A stretch of DNA of 64,000 bases from Cupriavidus pampae (GCF_914271485.1 NZ_CAJZAG010000007.1:372001-436000), one strand, 5' to 3'. Shown: positions 1 through 7,131, counted from the first letter of the stretch. The notes: generated by a model not told the origin, from the letters alone. A program made the numbers and translations.

Positions 1-144
1 CCGACGGCAATGGTCAACCTCCTCCCATTCGCAATTGCATTCGTTCGCTCCCTCACGGCGCGCGGTCGCCGAATTGGTGGCGAACACGATGGCCCAGTTA
101 TCGCCGCCGTCGTACACCTCATAAGCCTTGAGGCCTGTGTTGGT
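1..144 (-). CDS. Small phage protein, 3' end outside window (partial; start unclear)
   Basis: The minus strand is open from about 144 to the window edge and encodes a peptide containing KAYEVYDGGDNWAIVFAT and ATARREGAN. This resembles a small hypothetical protein common in leftward early operons of Burkholderiales phages (recognised from memory). The only nearby ATG (148-150) is followed at once by an in-frame TAA. No ATG, GTG or TTG lies between that stop and the conserved KAYEV, so the start codon may be mutated or the gene may be inactive. The C-terminus runs off the window. Confidence 0.5.
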
Positions 145-193
145 TTACATAGGATCAACTCAAGTTTTGTGCCCAGTGGCCGATAGGCGGCCT

Positions 194-442
194 ATGGGAA
201 CCTTGAAAAAACTGCAGGAAGAATTCGGTGTGGTCACGGGGATGGCGCTCAATGACTTAGTGCGAGGCTTCAACAACAAGCTGGCAACCTTCAACGCCAT
301 CCGGACCGCGCAAGGAAAGATGACCCTCCAAGAGGATTTGGACGACGGAATCGCGGTTGCCCGACAGATGGTCGCGGACGGCGAAATGTCGCGGGAGGAA
401 TATCTCGACCTCATTGGCGAAGAGCCGCCCGATAACACATAG
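194..442 (+). CDS. Hypothetical small helical protein, 82 aa
   Basis: I do not recognise a family. The protein is predicted helical and charged. Its C-terminal part (AVARQMVADGEMSREEYLDL) resembles the short SHOCT-type motif often found at the ends of small bacterial proteins. The ATG at 194 is preferred to a longer TTG-initiated reading because the residues before it read through the 5' region of the divergent minus-strand gene. It lies on the strand opposite to the leftward early operon, like the HEPN-like gene that follows, so the two may be a co-transcribed cargo pair. Confidence 0.45.
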   Translation: MGTLKKLQEEFGVVTGMALNDLVRGFNNKLATFNAIRTAQGKMTLQEDLDDGIAVARQMVADGEMSREEYLDLIGEEPPDNT

Positions 443-517
443 GAAAAAGTCGCGGCAGTCGCCTTGGTGGCAGTGGTTGGTCAGCATGCTAGGATGCCTC
501 GAATAGTGGAGATAGAT

Positions 518-1003
518 ATGGCGACACTGGACGATGGCGATGTCATTCGAGCCCTAGGGACGGTTGCGTTGCGGTCTGCATACGTCGAAGAGGCCATCGA
601 CGACTGTCTAGAGCAATTTATTGGTCGCGGGAAGGCTGAAGAACGTTTGCGAAAGCAGTCAGCTCGGGACAAGGCCAAGGTGCTTCGGCGGCTAATAAAT
701 GGAACGCCATTCGACGAGGAGTTGGCGTATTTGCCGGCGTTACTCCACGCGGTCATCGAGACATTAGAAGAGCGGAACACCGTCATCCACGGCCGCATGT
801 ATGCTGATCCGTCCGGCGGTATTGTCCGTCGGTCCGCACGGCATGGAGTGCCAGATACCCCCGCGAGTTCGGCCGAGCTATATGGTCTTGCTGATCGACT
901 CGACGAAATGCTGCCGCATCTGCTGCATGCTTCGAAATTCAGGCTCCGTAGGCACCTCGATCGAAGTGCTGGGGAACATCGGGTCACGCTGCCACCCCCA
1001 TAG
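518..1003 (+). CDS. HEPN-like putative RNase, 161 aa
   Basis: An alpha-helical protein with RNTVIHG at residues 86-92. This matches the R-X4-6-H signature of HEPN domains (R86, H91, polar N87 after the Arg), which is the RNA-cleaving centre in many toxins and phage-defence effectors. The ATG at 518 is chosen for a GGAG six bases upstream; an ATG at 494 is in frame. Its 3' end overlaps the convergent methylase gene by 20 bp. It runs against the leftward early operon, typical of a cargo gene expressed from the prophage. No cognate antitoxin is obvious unless it is the 82-aa gene upstream. Nuclease function is inferred from the motif only. Confidence 0.5.
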   Translation: MATLDDGDVIRALGTVALRSAYVEEAIDDCLEQFIGRGKAEERLRKQSARDKAKVLRRLINGTPFDEELAYLPALLHAVIETLEERNTVIHGRMYADPSGGIVRRSARHGVPDTPASSAELYGLADRLDEMLPHLLHASKFRLRRHLDRSAGEHRVTLPPP

Positions 1004-2774
1004 TCTTCACGTCGCGCCGCGACCAACTCGCCAACTCCGGCGCGTTCGCGCGCACCAGCGCGGCAGCCATCGGCGGACTCACGCTGTTGCCGCACATGCG
1101 AACCTGCGCGTGCTTAGGCATCTTGCGGCCGTTGATGACGGGCGCGATTACATAGCTGCTCGGGAAGCCCTGCGCCGCGTACAGCTCGTGCGGCTCGAGC
1201 ATGCGCATGCCGATGTCGGCGATGTAGTAGGGCACGCCCTTGACGGTGACCAGCCCGAAGCGATCCGTGCACGGGATCGTGTGCATCGGCTCGCGCAGAT
1301 CGACGCCATCTTTCTCGTTGCCGTAGTACTTCTGCAGGAAGGCGCGGACCTCACCGATGTGCGTGCCTTGAGCCGAGATCGTGTGCACGGGATCGCCGGT
1401 CTCGCTGCCAGTGCACTCACCGCGGAGCTTCACCAGATTGGACGTGACGATGCACGTGTCGGCCTTCGCCGTCAGCGTCTGCGCGGGCTCGTTGACGTCG
1501 CGCGGGCGGCTCTGGCCAGCGCGGCCGCCGCAGCCGACGATCTGGGCCGACACGAGGGCGTGGTGGTCGGTGGTCGTGACCGTGCTCGCCGGGTGGGTCA
1601 GGGAGACGCCTGGGCCCTCGTAGTTTCCGCCGTAGTGCTTCGCGAGGAACGCGGAGACCAGCGCATGCTTCGCGCCGCCGGCGACGACCGTACCGAGCGG
1701 CTTGTCGAGCCCGGGTACGCGCGGTGCCTGGCCCGGGCGCTCTCCGTAGCCTGTCTGCACCAGCGTCACGCTGGCTAGCGCGAAGTGGCCGCCCTTGACT
1801 TCGGCGCACTGCGTGCGCAGAGGTTCGTCCGCCAACCATGCGCGCGGGCTGGAAGCGTTCGCGCATTCGGTGATGACCGGCGAGACGACGCCGTAGCCAT
1901 GCTTCGACGTGATCGTTTGCAAAGGCTCGCTAGTTGGCTGCCCACGGAATTGGTCGCCTCCGTGGTTCACCTTCACGATGAACGGATCTGCTGCCTCGAT
2001 GACGTATCGCTGCAGCCCGCGCGCGATGCGGCGCAGCGTGGCGTCCGCCAGCGGCTTCGTGCGCTCAAATATGGACGGGCAGGGAATCGACCAGTCGATG
2101 CATTCGGCAGCAGTGCGCCACGGCTTCCGCTGCTTCGCCTTAACCGCTTCGGGGGTCGGCGCGCCGTGCGTGGGCTCAGGCCATACGATAGGCTGGCCGT
2201 CGCAGCGCGCGATCAGGAACAGCCGCTTGCGGATCGTCGGCGCACCGTAGTCGCATGCGCGCAGTTCCTTCCATTCGACCGCATAGCCCTTCTCGTTGAG
2301 CTGGCGCACGAATGAGCGGAACGTGTCGCCCTTGCGCTTCGGGCACGGCGTGCCGTCGTAGAGCACCGGGCCCCACGTACGGAACTCCTCGACGTTCTCG
2401 AGGATGATCACGCGCGGCCGCAATAGCGCCGCCCAGCGCATCGCCACCCACGCCAGGCCGCGAATCTTCTTATCGCGCGGTTTTCCGCCCTTAGCCTTGC
2501 TGAAGTGCTTGCAGTCGGGGGAGAACCAGGCGAGGCCCACAGGGCGACCGGCAGCCAGCGCGACGGGGTCGACGTCCCACACCGACTCGCAGTGGTGCTG
2601 TGTCTGCGGATGGTTCATCGCGTGCATGGCCACGGCCTCGGGATCGTGGTTGATCGCGATGTCTACGTGACGACCGAGCGCGAGTTCGATGCCGCAGCTG
2701 GCGCCGCCGCCGCCAGCGAAGTTGTCCACGATGATCTCAGGTGCAATATCGAGGAGAAACTGATCACGTATCAT
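984..2774 (-). CDS. Phage DNA (cytosine-5-)-methyltransferase, 596 aa
   Basis: Transfers a methyl group from S-adenosylmethionine to C5 of cytosine, probably shielding phage DNA from host restriction. Motif I is FAGGGG at residues 19-24. Motif IV is SPDC (catalytic C89), the PDC variant seen in phage enzymes. Motif VI is ENV at 126-128. The protein is longer than a typical 350-450 aa enzyme, with an extended region between the catalytic core and the C-terminal GNSVSPP motif. That region carries repeated segments of the type EPLxT (target-recognition region of multi-repeat phage enzymes). No restriction endonuclease is adjacent, so it is an orphan. It is the last clear gene of the leftward operon in the window. 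Confidence 0.93.
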   Translation of the reverse strand: MIRDQFLLDIAPEIIVDNFAGGGGASCGIELALGRHVDIAINHDPEAVAMHAMNHPQTQHHCESVWDVDPVALAAGRPVGLAWFSPDCKHFSKAKGGKPRDKKIRGLAWVAMRWAALLRPRVIILENVEEFRTWGPVLYDGTPCPKRKGDTFRSFVRQLNEKGYAVEWKELRACDYGAPTIRKRLFLIARCDGQPIVWPEPTHGAPTPEAVKAKQRKPWRTAAECIDWSIPCPSIFERTKPLADATLRRIARGLQRYVIEAADPFIVKVNHGGDQFRGQPTSEPLQTITSKHGYGVVSPVITECANASSPRAWLADEPLRTQCAEVKGGHFALASVTLVQTGYGERPGQAPRVPGLDKPLGTVVAGGAKHALVSAFLAKHYGGNYEGPGVSLTHPASTVTTTDHHALVSAQIVGCGGRAGQSRPRDVNEPAQTLTAKADTCIVTSNLVKLRGECTGSETGDPVHTISAQGTHIGEVRAFLQKYYGNEKDGVDLREPMHTIPCTDRFGLVTVKGVPYYIADIGMRMLEPHELYAAQGFPSSYVIAPVINGRKMPKHAQVRMCGNSVSPPMAAALVRANAPELASWSRRDVKTMGVAA

Positions 2775-2803
2775 CCTGGAAGACCCTTATTCGAAGAAAT
2801 CAG

Positions 2804-2998
2804 ATGAGAAGAGAAATCGGAGGAACATCGGTCATCAATGGCGCTTACTGCTACGTGTTCTCTTCGCTGGAGGAGGCGCAAGATTTCTTGGTGTGCCTCG
2901 ACGACGGTGGCGCGGCAATCAGTTGCGCGCTAAAAATCAAACCGCTCCGCGTTGAACACATTCCACTGGCTCAAAGAGGACCAAAGCCTCGGAACTAA
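2804..2998 (+). CDS. Possible small hypothetical protein, 64 aa
   Basis: A short open frame starts 30 bp after the divergent methylase start and ends 4 bp inside the convergent cupin-like gene. The product (MRREIGGTSVINGAYCYVFS at its start) is not recognised. An A/G-rich stretch (GAAGAAA) precedes the ATG. It fills an otherwise empty gap and has reasonable composition, but its orientation opposes the operon, so it may be spurious. Confidence 0.35.
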   Translation: MRREIGGTSVINGAYCYVFSSLEEAQDFLVCLDDGGAAISCALKIKPLRVEHIPLAQRGPKPRN

Positions 2999-3648
2999 TC
3001 CTTTTGCCGTCCAATGGCGTCGCGCCCTTTTGGGGCCTGTGTCCACCATTGGGCGGGTTTGCCTCTGCTGCCGTAGTTGAGCGGAGTAAAGACCTGTCCG
3101 ATCCGGCCCTTGTCGCGAAGGAAACCCCACTCCTTCACATCCTTCGCGGGCACTAGGAACAGCGACCAGACTTCGCGCGGCGTGTTGATTCCGCGCAAGG
3201 GGCCTGGAAGCAGGATCACGCGGTGGAATGTGTCGCCGGTGAGAACATTGAGCCAGCGGACCTTGCGTGTGCCGCTGCGCGTCGCCTCGTAGTACCAGCC
3301 GAGCAGAATGAAGGAGATGGCCCAGCGCCATGGGTGATCGTGCAGTCCACGGTCAGGATCCGAGCCTACGAAGCGATGCAGATACAGACGGAGGCCGAAC
3401 ATCGCACAGACGAAATAGCGCTCGAGGTAGGGCTGGCCGCGATCGCTGATGATCTTGCAAGGGCGCGTGGCCGAGTATGCGAGGAACAGGCGGCGGATCA
3501 CGGGGGTGGTGCTGACGAGTTTCATATCGGGCATCGATTTGGTGTTGGCCGCCGACCAGCGATTCATGGCGCGAGCGCCGATTGCTAATGCAGCGAAGTA
3601 GGTGGCGACGAAGGGAAGCGCGGCGGCGAAGGCTAGGTGCTGTGACAT
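2995..3648 (-). CDS. Cupin-fold phage protein with N-terminal membrane segment, 217 aa
   Basis: The hydrophobic N-terminus (residues 5-25) predicts one membrane segment or signal anchor. The middle has a metal-site-like GLHDHPW (H103, H105) and a later FHRVILL segment, then EVWSLFLVP and KEWGF. This order resembles a cupin-like family in phage early regions (recognised from memory, no assigned reaction). It is part of the leftward early operon. Function is unknown; the histidines suggest metal binding. Confidence 0.65.
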   Translation of the reverse strand: MSQHLAFAAALPFVATYFAALAIGARAMNRWSAANTKSMPDMKLVSTTPVIRRLFLAYSATRPCKIISDRGQPYLERYFVCAMFGLRLYLHRFVGSDPDRGLHDHPWRWAISFILLGWYYEATRSGTRKVRWLNVLTGDTFHRVILLPGPLRGINTPREVWSLFLVPAKDVKEWGFLRDKGRIGQVFTPLNYGSRGKPAQWWTQAPKGRDAIGRQKD

Positions 3649-3669
3649 GGCTCTGGTGCCTGAGTTGAT

Positions 3670-4020
3670 CTAGGCTTTGTACGGCGACCAGCCCAGCGCA
3701 GGCTGGCCTGTCGCCTTGCTGATAACGGTGTTGCCGTGCTTGTCGACCTTCGTCGTACGGACCATTACGATCGGCGCGTAGATCTTCGAGGTTGTTCGTG
3801 CGACCTCGATCCAATCCCGTGCGAACTGCGGAGCATCAAACGTCGGGCTCACCTGCACCGGCGCGTGATTGGTCAAGATGACCTCCGCCGCGCTACGGAC
3901 CTTGTCGCGCCACTCTTCCTTGGTTTTGCAACCGACGTCCGCGCCGTTCTTCTCCAGGCGCTTCTCGGCGAGCTTGGCGGCATGCGTGATGGTCATGCCG
4001 AAAACACAGAATGCAGACAT
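3670..4020 (-). CDS. Hypothetical phage protein, 116 aa
   Basis: No recognised domain. The N-terminal half is lysine-rich and helical (AAKLAEKRLEKNGADVGCKT); the C-terminal half is more beta-like (KIYAPIVMVRTTKVDKHGNT). It ends 21 bp before the cupin-like gene and starts one base from the stop of the next upstream gene, so it is clearly in the leftward early operon, probably under CI control from PL. Confidence 0.6.
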   Translation of the reverse strand: MSAFCVFGMTITHAAKLAEKRLEKNGADVGCKTKEEWRDKVRSAAEVILTNHAPVQVSPTFDAPQFARDWIEVARTTSKIYAPIVMVRTTKVDKHGNTVISKATGQPALGWSPYKA

Positions 4021-4021
4021 G

Positions 4022-4270
4022 TCAGGCTCCGTTGGTCTTCTTCATTTCGGCGTCGAACTGATCGCGCACAACGACTAGGCGCGCAACTGCGTCCTGCGCG
4101 GCGACTCCGTAGAAATTGCCAGTACCGAGGACGCCGTCGATCGCGGCGACGACCTCATTTGGGGGCGGCAGGCCGGCGGGCACGGGAGCCTTACCGACGC
4201 GACTTGCGCTTTCTGCGGCCGCGCGGTTATTAGCGAGCGTGCGAGAGAGGTGATCGGGCATGTTGTTCAT
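4022..4270 (-). CDS. Hypothetical phage protein, 82 aa
   Basis: A small soluble protein of the leftward operon. It has a proline-rich middle (PVPAGLPPPNEV) and a C-terminal helix ending KKTNGA. No family recognised. Spacing to both neighbours is under 10 bp, which supports operon membership. Confidence 0.55.
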   Translation of the reverse strand: MNNMPDHLSRTLANNRAAAESASRVGKAPVPAGLPPPNEVVAAIDGVLGTGNFYGVAAQDAVARLVVVRDQFDAEMKKTNGA

Positions 4271-4279
4271 GGCGACATC

Positions 4280-4390
4280 TCAGTGCACGCGGACGAGGAC
4301 CGGCGAGCCGTTTTCCCAGCGGCCGGTGACGATGAAGCCCGCCGCGCGCGAGGCGCGGACGAACTCCTCCCAGGTCATGTCATCGTTCAT
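4280..4390 (-). CDS. Small hypothetical protein, 36 aa
   Basis: A 36-residue frame beginning MNDDMTWEEFVRASRAAGF. The ATG is preceded by GGAG seven bases upstream on the minus strand and overlaps the stop of the upstream 43-aa gene by 4 bp, indicating translational coupling. The gene ends 9 bp before the next gene starts. Function unknown. Confidence 0.55.
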   Translation of the reverse strand: MNDDMTWEEFVRASRAAGFIVTGRWENGSPVLVRVH

Positions 4391-4518
4391 GACAGTCTCC
4401 AGATAGGCGAACGGGAGAGGGCGGCACTGTCATCGTTCGCCCAGGCGTAAAGGCCCGAGAGAGCGATCGCGGCGGCGGCGATGCCGATCCAGAAGGCGAT
4501 GGCGCGGACGAGCTTCAC
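4387..4518 (-). CDS. Small single-pass membrane peptide, 43 aa
   Basis: The GTG start overlaps the stop of the upstream 189-aa gene as GTGA, and its own stop overlaps the next ATG, so it sits in a chain of coupled leftward genes. Residues 4-26 (AIAFWIGIAAAAIALSGLYA within) form one transmembrane helix, followed by a short polar tail. Small membrane peptides in the PL operon of lambdoid phages often act in exclusion or host takeover; that role is only inferred here. Confidence 0.55.
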   Translation of the reverse strand: MKLVRAIAFWIGIAAAAIALSGLYAWANDDSAALSRSPIWRLS

Positions 4519-5084
4519 GCGTAGGCCCTCCGATCTTCGCGCTGACGCTCCTGGTGAGCCTTCAGCGCACCCTTGTAGCTGGCTTTGGCTTCCTTCTTGG
4601 TCTTGCACCATTCGCCCTCTACGTCGCGGCGATCTCGCCAGCCGTCGCCGACGGTGCGGTACATGCGGTATTGGCAGCCAAAGCGATCGCCGCCACTCCA
4701 TTGCTGCAGGATGCAGTCGTAGCGCGTACGGGTCTCGAACTTCGGCATGCGGCCGCCGATAAGGAACTCGGCGAAGCTGTCACCGGCGCAACCGTCGGCG
4801 CGCAGATATTCCTCGTAGCGCGAGGGCTTCTTCAGCTCGGGCAGGGATGTGATCGCAAGAACACGACCAGCTTCGGTCGTGTAGAAGACGATGTCATCCT
4901 CGGGTAGGAACTTCGGTCGATGGCCACGCACCATCAGGCCAGCATCCTCCAGCAATTCCAAGTCCGCCATGTCGTGATGGCCGGGGCCAGCGACGAAGTG
5001 GTTACGGTGCGGCTCGCGGTGGCGCTCATTGATGCCGAGCGTATGTTGCAGCAGGTTGATCTGGTAGACGGTGGGATGAGTCAT
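4515..5084 (-). CDS. Hypothetical phage protein, 189 aa
   Basis: Begins MTHPTVYQINLLQHTLGINE and contains NHFVAGPGHHDMADLELLED, a pattern I associate with a conserved early protein of proteobacterial phages without known function. The C-terminus is rich in Lys, Arg and Glu. It overlaps both neighbours (ATGA upstream, GTGA downstream). No catalytic motif recognised. Confidence 0.65.
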   Translation of the reverse strand: MTHPTVYQINLLQHTLGINERHREPHRNHFVAGPGHHDMADLELLEDAGLMVRGHRPKFLPEDDIVFYTTEAGRVLAITSLPELKKPSRYEEYLRADGCAGDSFAEFLIGGRMPKFETRTRYDCILQQWSGGDRFGCQYRMYRTVGDGWRDRRDVEGEWCKTKKEAKASYKGALKAHQERQREDRRAYA

Positions 5085-5326
5085 GCCCGATCTCCCGCCG
5101 CAGCGCTGGCCTTCTTGATGACAGCCTCGCGTTCGTAGAAGCGCGTGATGCCGTCGCCGTCGACCAAGTCGCCGGCGTTTGCCTCACCCCACGCGAACTT
5201 CTGCTCGGTGGTCATGAGGTTCAACGCGTTGTGGATGATTTGGTGCGCGTGGCGCAGTTCGCGCAGGAGCTCGGCGTTGCAGTTGACCGCGGAGGCCTGT
5301 CGCTGGGTAGCTTGATCGGCGGTCAT
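5081..5326 (-). CDS. Hypothetical phage protein, 81 aa
   Basis: A soluble helical protein (LLRELRHAHQIIHNALNLMT in the middle). Its stop overlaps the next ATG by 4 bp. It is the second gene of the leftward operon after a 26-aa membrane peptide. No family recognised. Confidence 0.6.
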   Translation of the reverse strand: MTADQATQRQASAVNCNAELLRELRHAHQIIHNALNLMTTEQKFAWGEANAGDLVDGDGITRFYEREAVIKKASAAAGDRA

Positions 5327-5329
5327 GGC

Positions 5330-5410
5330 TCAGCGCTTCGTCACGAGAGATACGACGAGCACCACGCACAGCGTCCACACCATGATCCCGATAGGTACGA
5401 GTTGATCCAT
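5330..5410 (-). CDS. Small membrane peptide, 26 aa, first gene of the leftward operon
   Basis: Reads MDQLVPIGIMVWTLCVVLVV then SLVTKR: nearly one transmembrane helix with a basic C-terminus. An AGGAG lies 6 bases before this ATG on the minus strand; an ATG six bases further upstream is too close to that Shine-Dalgarno. It lies 42 bp downstream of the PL -10 box. Function unknown. Confidence 0.5.
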   Translation of the reverse strand: MDQLVPIGIMVWTLCVVLVVSLVTKR

Positions 5411-5451
5411 TCCCATCTCCTGTTATGCGTTGAAGCGCAGTTGACGGGTTA

Positions 5452-5479
5452 ACTATACATCAATGAATAGAAATATCAA
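5452..5479 (-). promoter_or_regulatory. Leftward early promoter PL of element 1
   Basis: On the minus strand TTGATA (5474-5479) and TATAGT (5452-5457) are separated by 16 bp. The promoter overlaps both 18-bp operator sites and faces the leftward operon that ends with the methylase. Repression by the CI product is inferred from the shared operator sequence at PR. Confidence 0.65.
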
Positions 5480-5494
5480 TACGCGAATGAATAG
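5453..5494. promoter_or_regulatory. Left operator pair OL (two 18-bp sites)
   Basis: Site 1 is CTATACATCAATGAATAG (5453-5470), an inverted repeat of CTATnCAT/ATGnATAG. Site 2 is CAATACGCGAATGAATAG (5477-5494), sharing the right half. Centres are 24 bp apart. The same motif occurs twice at the CI-Cro divergent promoter (6490-6530), as expected for a lambda-like OL/OR system. Confidence 0.7.
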
Positions 5495-5502
5495 TTTCGG
5501 CG

Positions 5503-5736
5503 CTATGTTTCTCCGAGGCGCTTTGCCCTTGCCAATCGGCGTGCGAGATCGGTGAGGTGCTCGACCGAAAGGAGGTCGTCGTCTAGATAGGCGCCGTTGA
5601 CGAAGGCTTTGTATGTCCCGTCATCTTGGCGGAAGAGGTGGATTGAATCGTCCTGCGCAGCGCGCGGCAGCGCGTTTTGCTTGTCCATCCGCCTCAGCCG
5701 GCGCTTGTGCTCGGCGAGGCTAACTACGTTGCTCAT
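5503..5736 (-). CDS. Hypothetical early protein, 77 aa (N-like position)
   Basis: Starts MSNVVSLAEHKRRLRRMDKQ; the Arg/Lys-rich N-terminus could bind RNA or DNA. The ATG at 5736 is chosen because GAGGGG lies five bases upstream; an ATG 12 bases earlier is in frame. It lies between CI and OL on the CI strand and may be co-transcribed with cI. Lambda N also has an Arg-rich N-terminus near PL, but N is downstream of PL and this gene is upstream of it, so the analogy is weak. Confidence 0.55.
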   Translation of the reverse strand: MSNVVSLAEHKRRLRRMDKQNALPRAAQDDSIHLFRQDDGTYKAFVNGAYLDDDLLSVEHLTDLARRLARAKRLGET

Positions 5737-5884
5737 GTGACCCCTCATGCGCAGGAATTCTTGTTGTCCTGCAGTTCTGAGGTACTCACTTAACGCGGAC
5801 GAGGTGGCGTATTAACCCCACGTCCGTTGGATGCAGCGCAATCGGCCGGGGCATATGCAAACACTTCTGCAGCGACGACAAATA

Positions 5885-5908
5885 AAAAGCCCGCCAAGGC
5901 GGGCTTTT
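5885..5908 (-). terminator. Intrinsic terminator downstream of cI
   Basis: An inverted repeat AAAGCCCGCC / GGCGGGCTTT with a 2-base loop, followed on the minus strand by a T-rich run. It lies 17 bp after the cI stop, so it should end the cI message; it can also act from the plus side. Confidence 0.75.
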
Positions 5909-5924
5909 GCTGGGTGCGCTCGTG

Positions 5925-6449
5925 TCAACGGGTTTTTACCCTCTTGTTGCTTTGCGGCACGGGGTCTGGCTCCCCGCCCGAGATTACCTTGCCGCGCTCT
6001 CCCGATGCAGTCGTCTCGCTGTTGTGCATAACCCGCGGTTGGAAAAGGGTGTAATCGCCCCGCGCCTTCGCGTCCTGTAGGGCGCCAAGCAGTTGTGACA
6101 GTACAGCGCTCGGTAACGTCTTAATCAGCGCCTGCGTAGCCTCGAGTTGGGTGGACCGGACGCGCTCCTCGATCGATTGACTTGCCAGCGCCAGAAAGTC
6201 CGCGCTGCTCTTCATCGGGTCGAGATCCAGTTCGGGCGGCACATCGCCAGGTCCCTCTGCTAACCAAGTCGCAGACACGTTCAGCGCGGCAGCGATTTTT
6301 TTGATCGTGCCTAACTCGGGTGTATCGGTTTGCCCCTTGAGGATGCGATTGATGGTTGGCTGCGGGACGCCAGTCATTCGGGCGAGGGCGCTTTGGCTCT
6401 TCACCTTCCGGGTCTGCATCAAGCGATCAAGGCGGGTAGCGATTGTCAT
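5925..6449 (-). CDS. cI: CI-like transcriptional repressor, 174 aa
   Basis: The N-terminal HTH (about residues 5-55) includes SALARMTGVPQPTINRILKG, a clear recognition-helix pattern. The rest is a helical oligomerisation region with no S24 peptidase domain, so prophage induction would need an anti-repressor or another route rather than LexA-type self-cleavage. The ATG at 6449 is chosen over an upstream ATG (6497) because the latter lies inside an operator, and because PRM (6457-6485) would start transcription at about 6450. It is divergent from cro and followed by a terminator. Confidence 0.85.
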   Translation of the reverse strand: MTIATRLDRLMQTRKVKSQSALARMTGVPQPTINRILKGQTDTPELGTIKKIAAALNVSATWLAEGPGDVPPELDLDPMKSSADFLALASQSIEERVRSTQLEATQALIKTLPSAVLSQLLGALQDAKARGDYTLFQPRVMHNSETTASGERGKVISGGEPDPVPQSNKRVKTR

Positions 6450-6456
6450 AGCTTCG

Positions 6457-6485
6457 GATATACGGGCACGAATAAAAGCGGTCAA
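6457..6485 (-). promoter_or_regulatory. PRM promoter for cI (element 1)
   Basis: On the minus strand TTGACC (6480-6485) and TATATC (6457-6462) are separated by 17 bp. The predicted start is at about 6450, next to the cI ATG (6449), implying a leaderless message as for lambda cI from PRM. Confidence 0.6.
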
Positions 6486-6489
6486 ATTT

Positions 6490-6530
6490 CTATTCATGCG
6501 CGCATTGACAATCTATGCGGCAATGTATAG
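6490..6530. promoter_or_regulatory. Right operator pair OR (two 18-bp sites)
   Basis: CTATTCATGCGCGCATTG (6490-6507) and CTATGCGGCAATGTATAG (6513-6530) match the OL consensus CTATnCATnnATGnATAG in part. The second sits inside a longer inverted repeat (AATCTAT...ATAGATT, 6511-6533). Centres are 23 bp apart. The second site lies between the -35 and -10 of PR. Confidence 0.7.
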
Positions 6531-6533
6531 ATT
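6505..6533 (+). promoter_or_regulatory. PR promoter for cro (element 1)
   Basis: A consensus TTGACA (6505-6510), 17 bp, then TAGATT (6528-6533). Transcription would start at about 6540, the A of the cro ATG, implying a leaderless or near-leaderless message. TATAGA at 6526 with a 15-bp spacer is a less likely -10. Confidence 0.65.
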
Positions 6534-6539
6534 GGGGGC

Positions 6540-6740
6540 ATGGACAAGACGCATCAAGTCAAGCTCGCCGAACTGAAGGCCCACACCGGGATGAGTGAGG
6601 TCGCGCTTAGCCGCCACCTGCAAATCTCCCAGCCGACGGTTAATCGGATCCTAAACGGCCAAGGGGACTGCAAAGGCAGCACCCTGGTCGCGATCGACCG
6701 GATGCACGCCGAGGTGTTCGGTCGGCCGCTGGCCGCCTGA
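6540..6740 (+). CDS. cro: Cro-like HTH repressor, 66 aa
   Basis: A compact single-domain HTH protein. LKAHTGMSEVALSRHLQISQ and PTVNRILNGQGDC contain the helix-turn-helix, very similar in layout to the CI HTH (QPTINRILKGQ versus QPTVNRILNGQ). The shared recognition-helix pattern suggests both proteins read the same 18-bp operators. It is divergent from cI and probably a leaderless transcript. Confidence 0.8.
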   Translation: MDKTHQVKLAELKAHTGMSEVALSRHLQISQPTVNRILNGQGDCKGSTLVAIDRMHAEVFGRPLAA

Positions 6741-7085
6741 CTAGTTCCCGCTCTGGCCGTCTTCCAATGCTTGTGCGATGCGTTCCAGTCGCGCGAGGAG
6801 TTCCCGCGTCGCGCGGATGCAGTCGTGAAGGGCAGGGCGCTGGTCGAGAGGCTGTTTGCGACTGCGGTGGGGTTTGCCTTTGCCAGTTGCGAGCCACTGA
6901 GCGGAAACGCCGAGGGCGCGCGCGATGGCTTCGGTGTGGCGGCTACCGGTCGCGTTGCGATTCGGGTCTGCGAGGTACTGGACGGATTGGTACTGAACGC
7001 CGATGAGCCGAGCCAGACCGCGCCGGGATGTCGGCGGCTCGGTCTGTTGCATGGCCCAGCGAAGGCGTTCGGCGTACGTGTACAT
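6741..7085 (-). CDS. HTH transcriptional regulator, 114 aa
   Basis: The N-terminal domain (ERLRWAMQQ, then SRRGLARLIGVQYQSVQYLA) is an XRE/CI-type HTH, followed by ALGVSAQWLATGKG, a typical end of such domains. A helical C-terminus may dimerise. The ATG at 7085 starts the recognisable domain; longer readings add low-complexity sequence. It faces cro tail to tail, so transcription would oppose PR. Its role could be a second repressor or a regulator of the cII-like gene divergent from it. Confidence 0.7.
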   Translation of the reverse strand: MYTYAERLRWAMQQTEPPTSRRGLARLIGVQYQSVQYLADPNRNATGSRHTEAIARALGVSAQWLATGKGKPHRSRKQPLDQRPALHDCIRATRELLARLERIAQALEDGQSGN

Positions 7086-7131
7086 GCGGTTGAGTGTGTC
7101 ATTGCCTCTGTGCAGATGTGTCTGTGTTTTG

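Noticed and set aside
801..2807. Several plus-strand frames across the methylase gene
   Set aside because: They are antisense to a methylase with all conserved motifs and show no family signatures.
6450..6497. Upstream ATG extension of the element 1 cI gene
   Set aside because: It would start inside an operator and upstream of the PRM transcription start.
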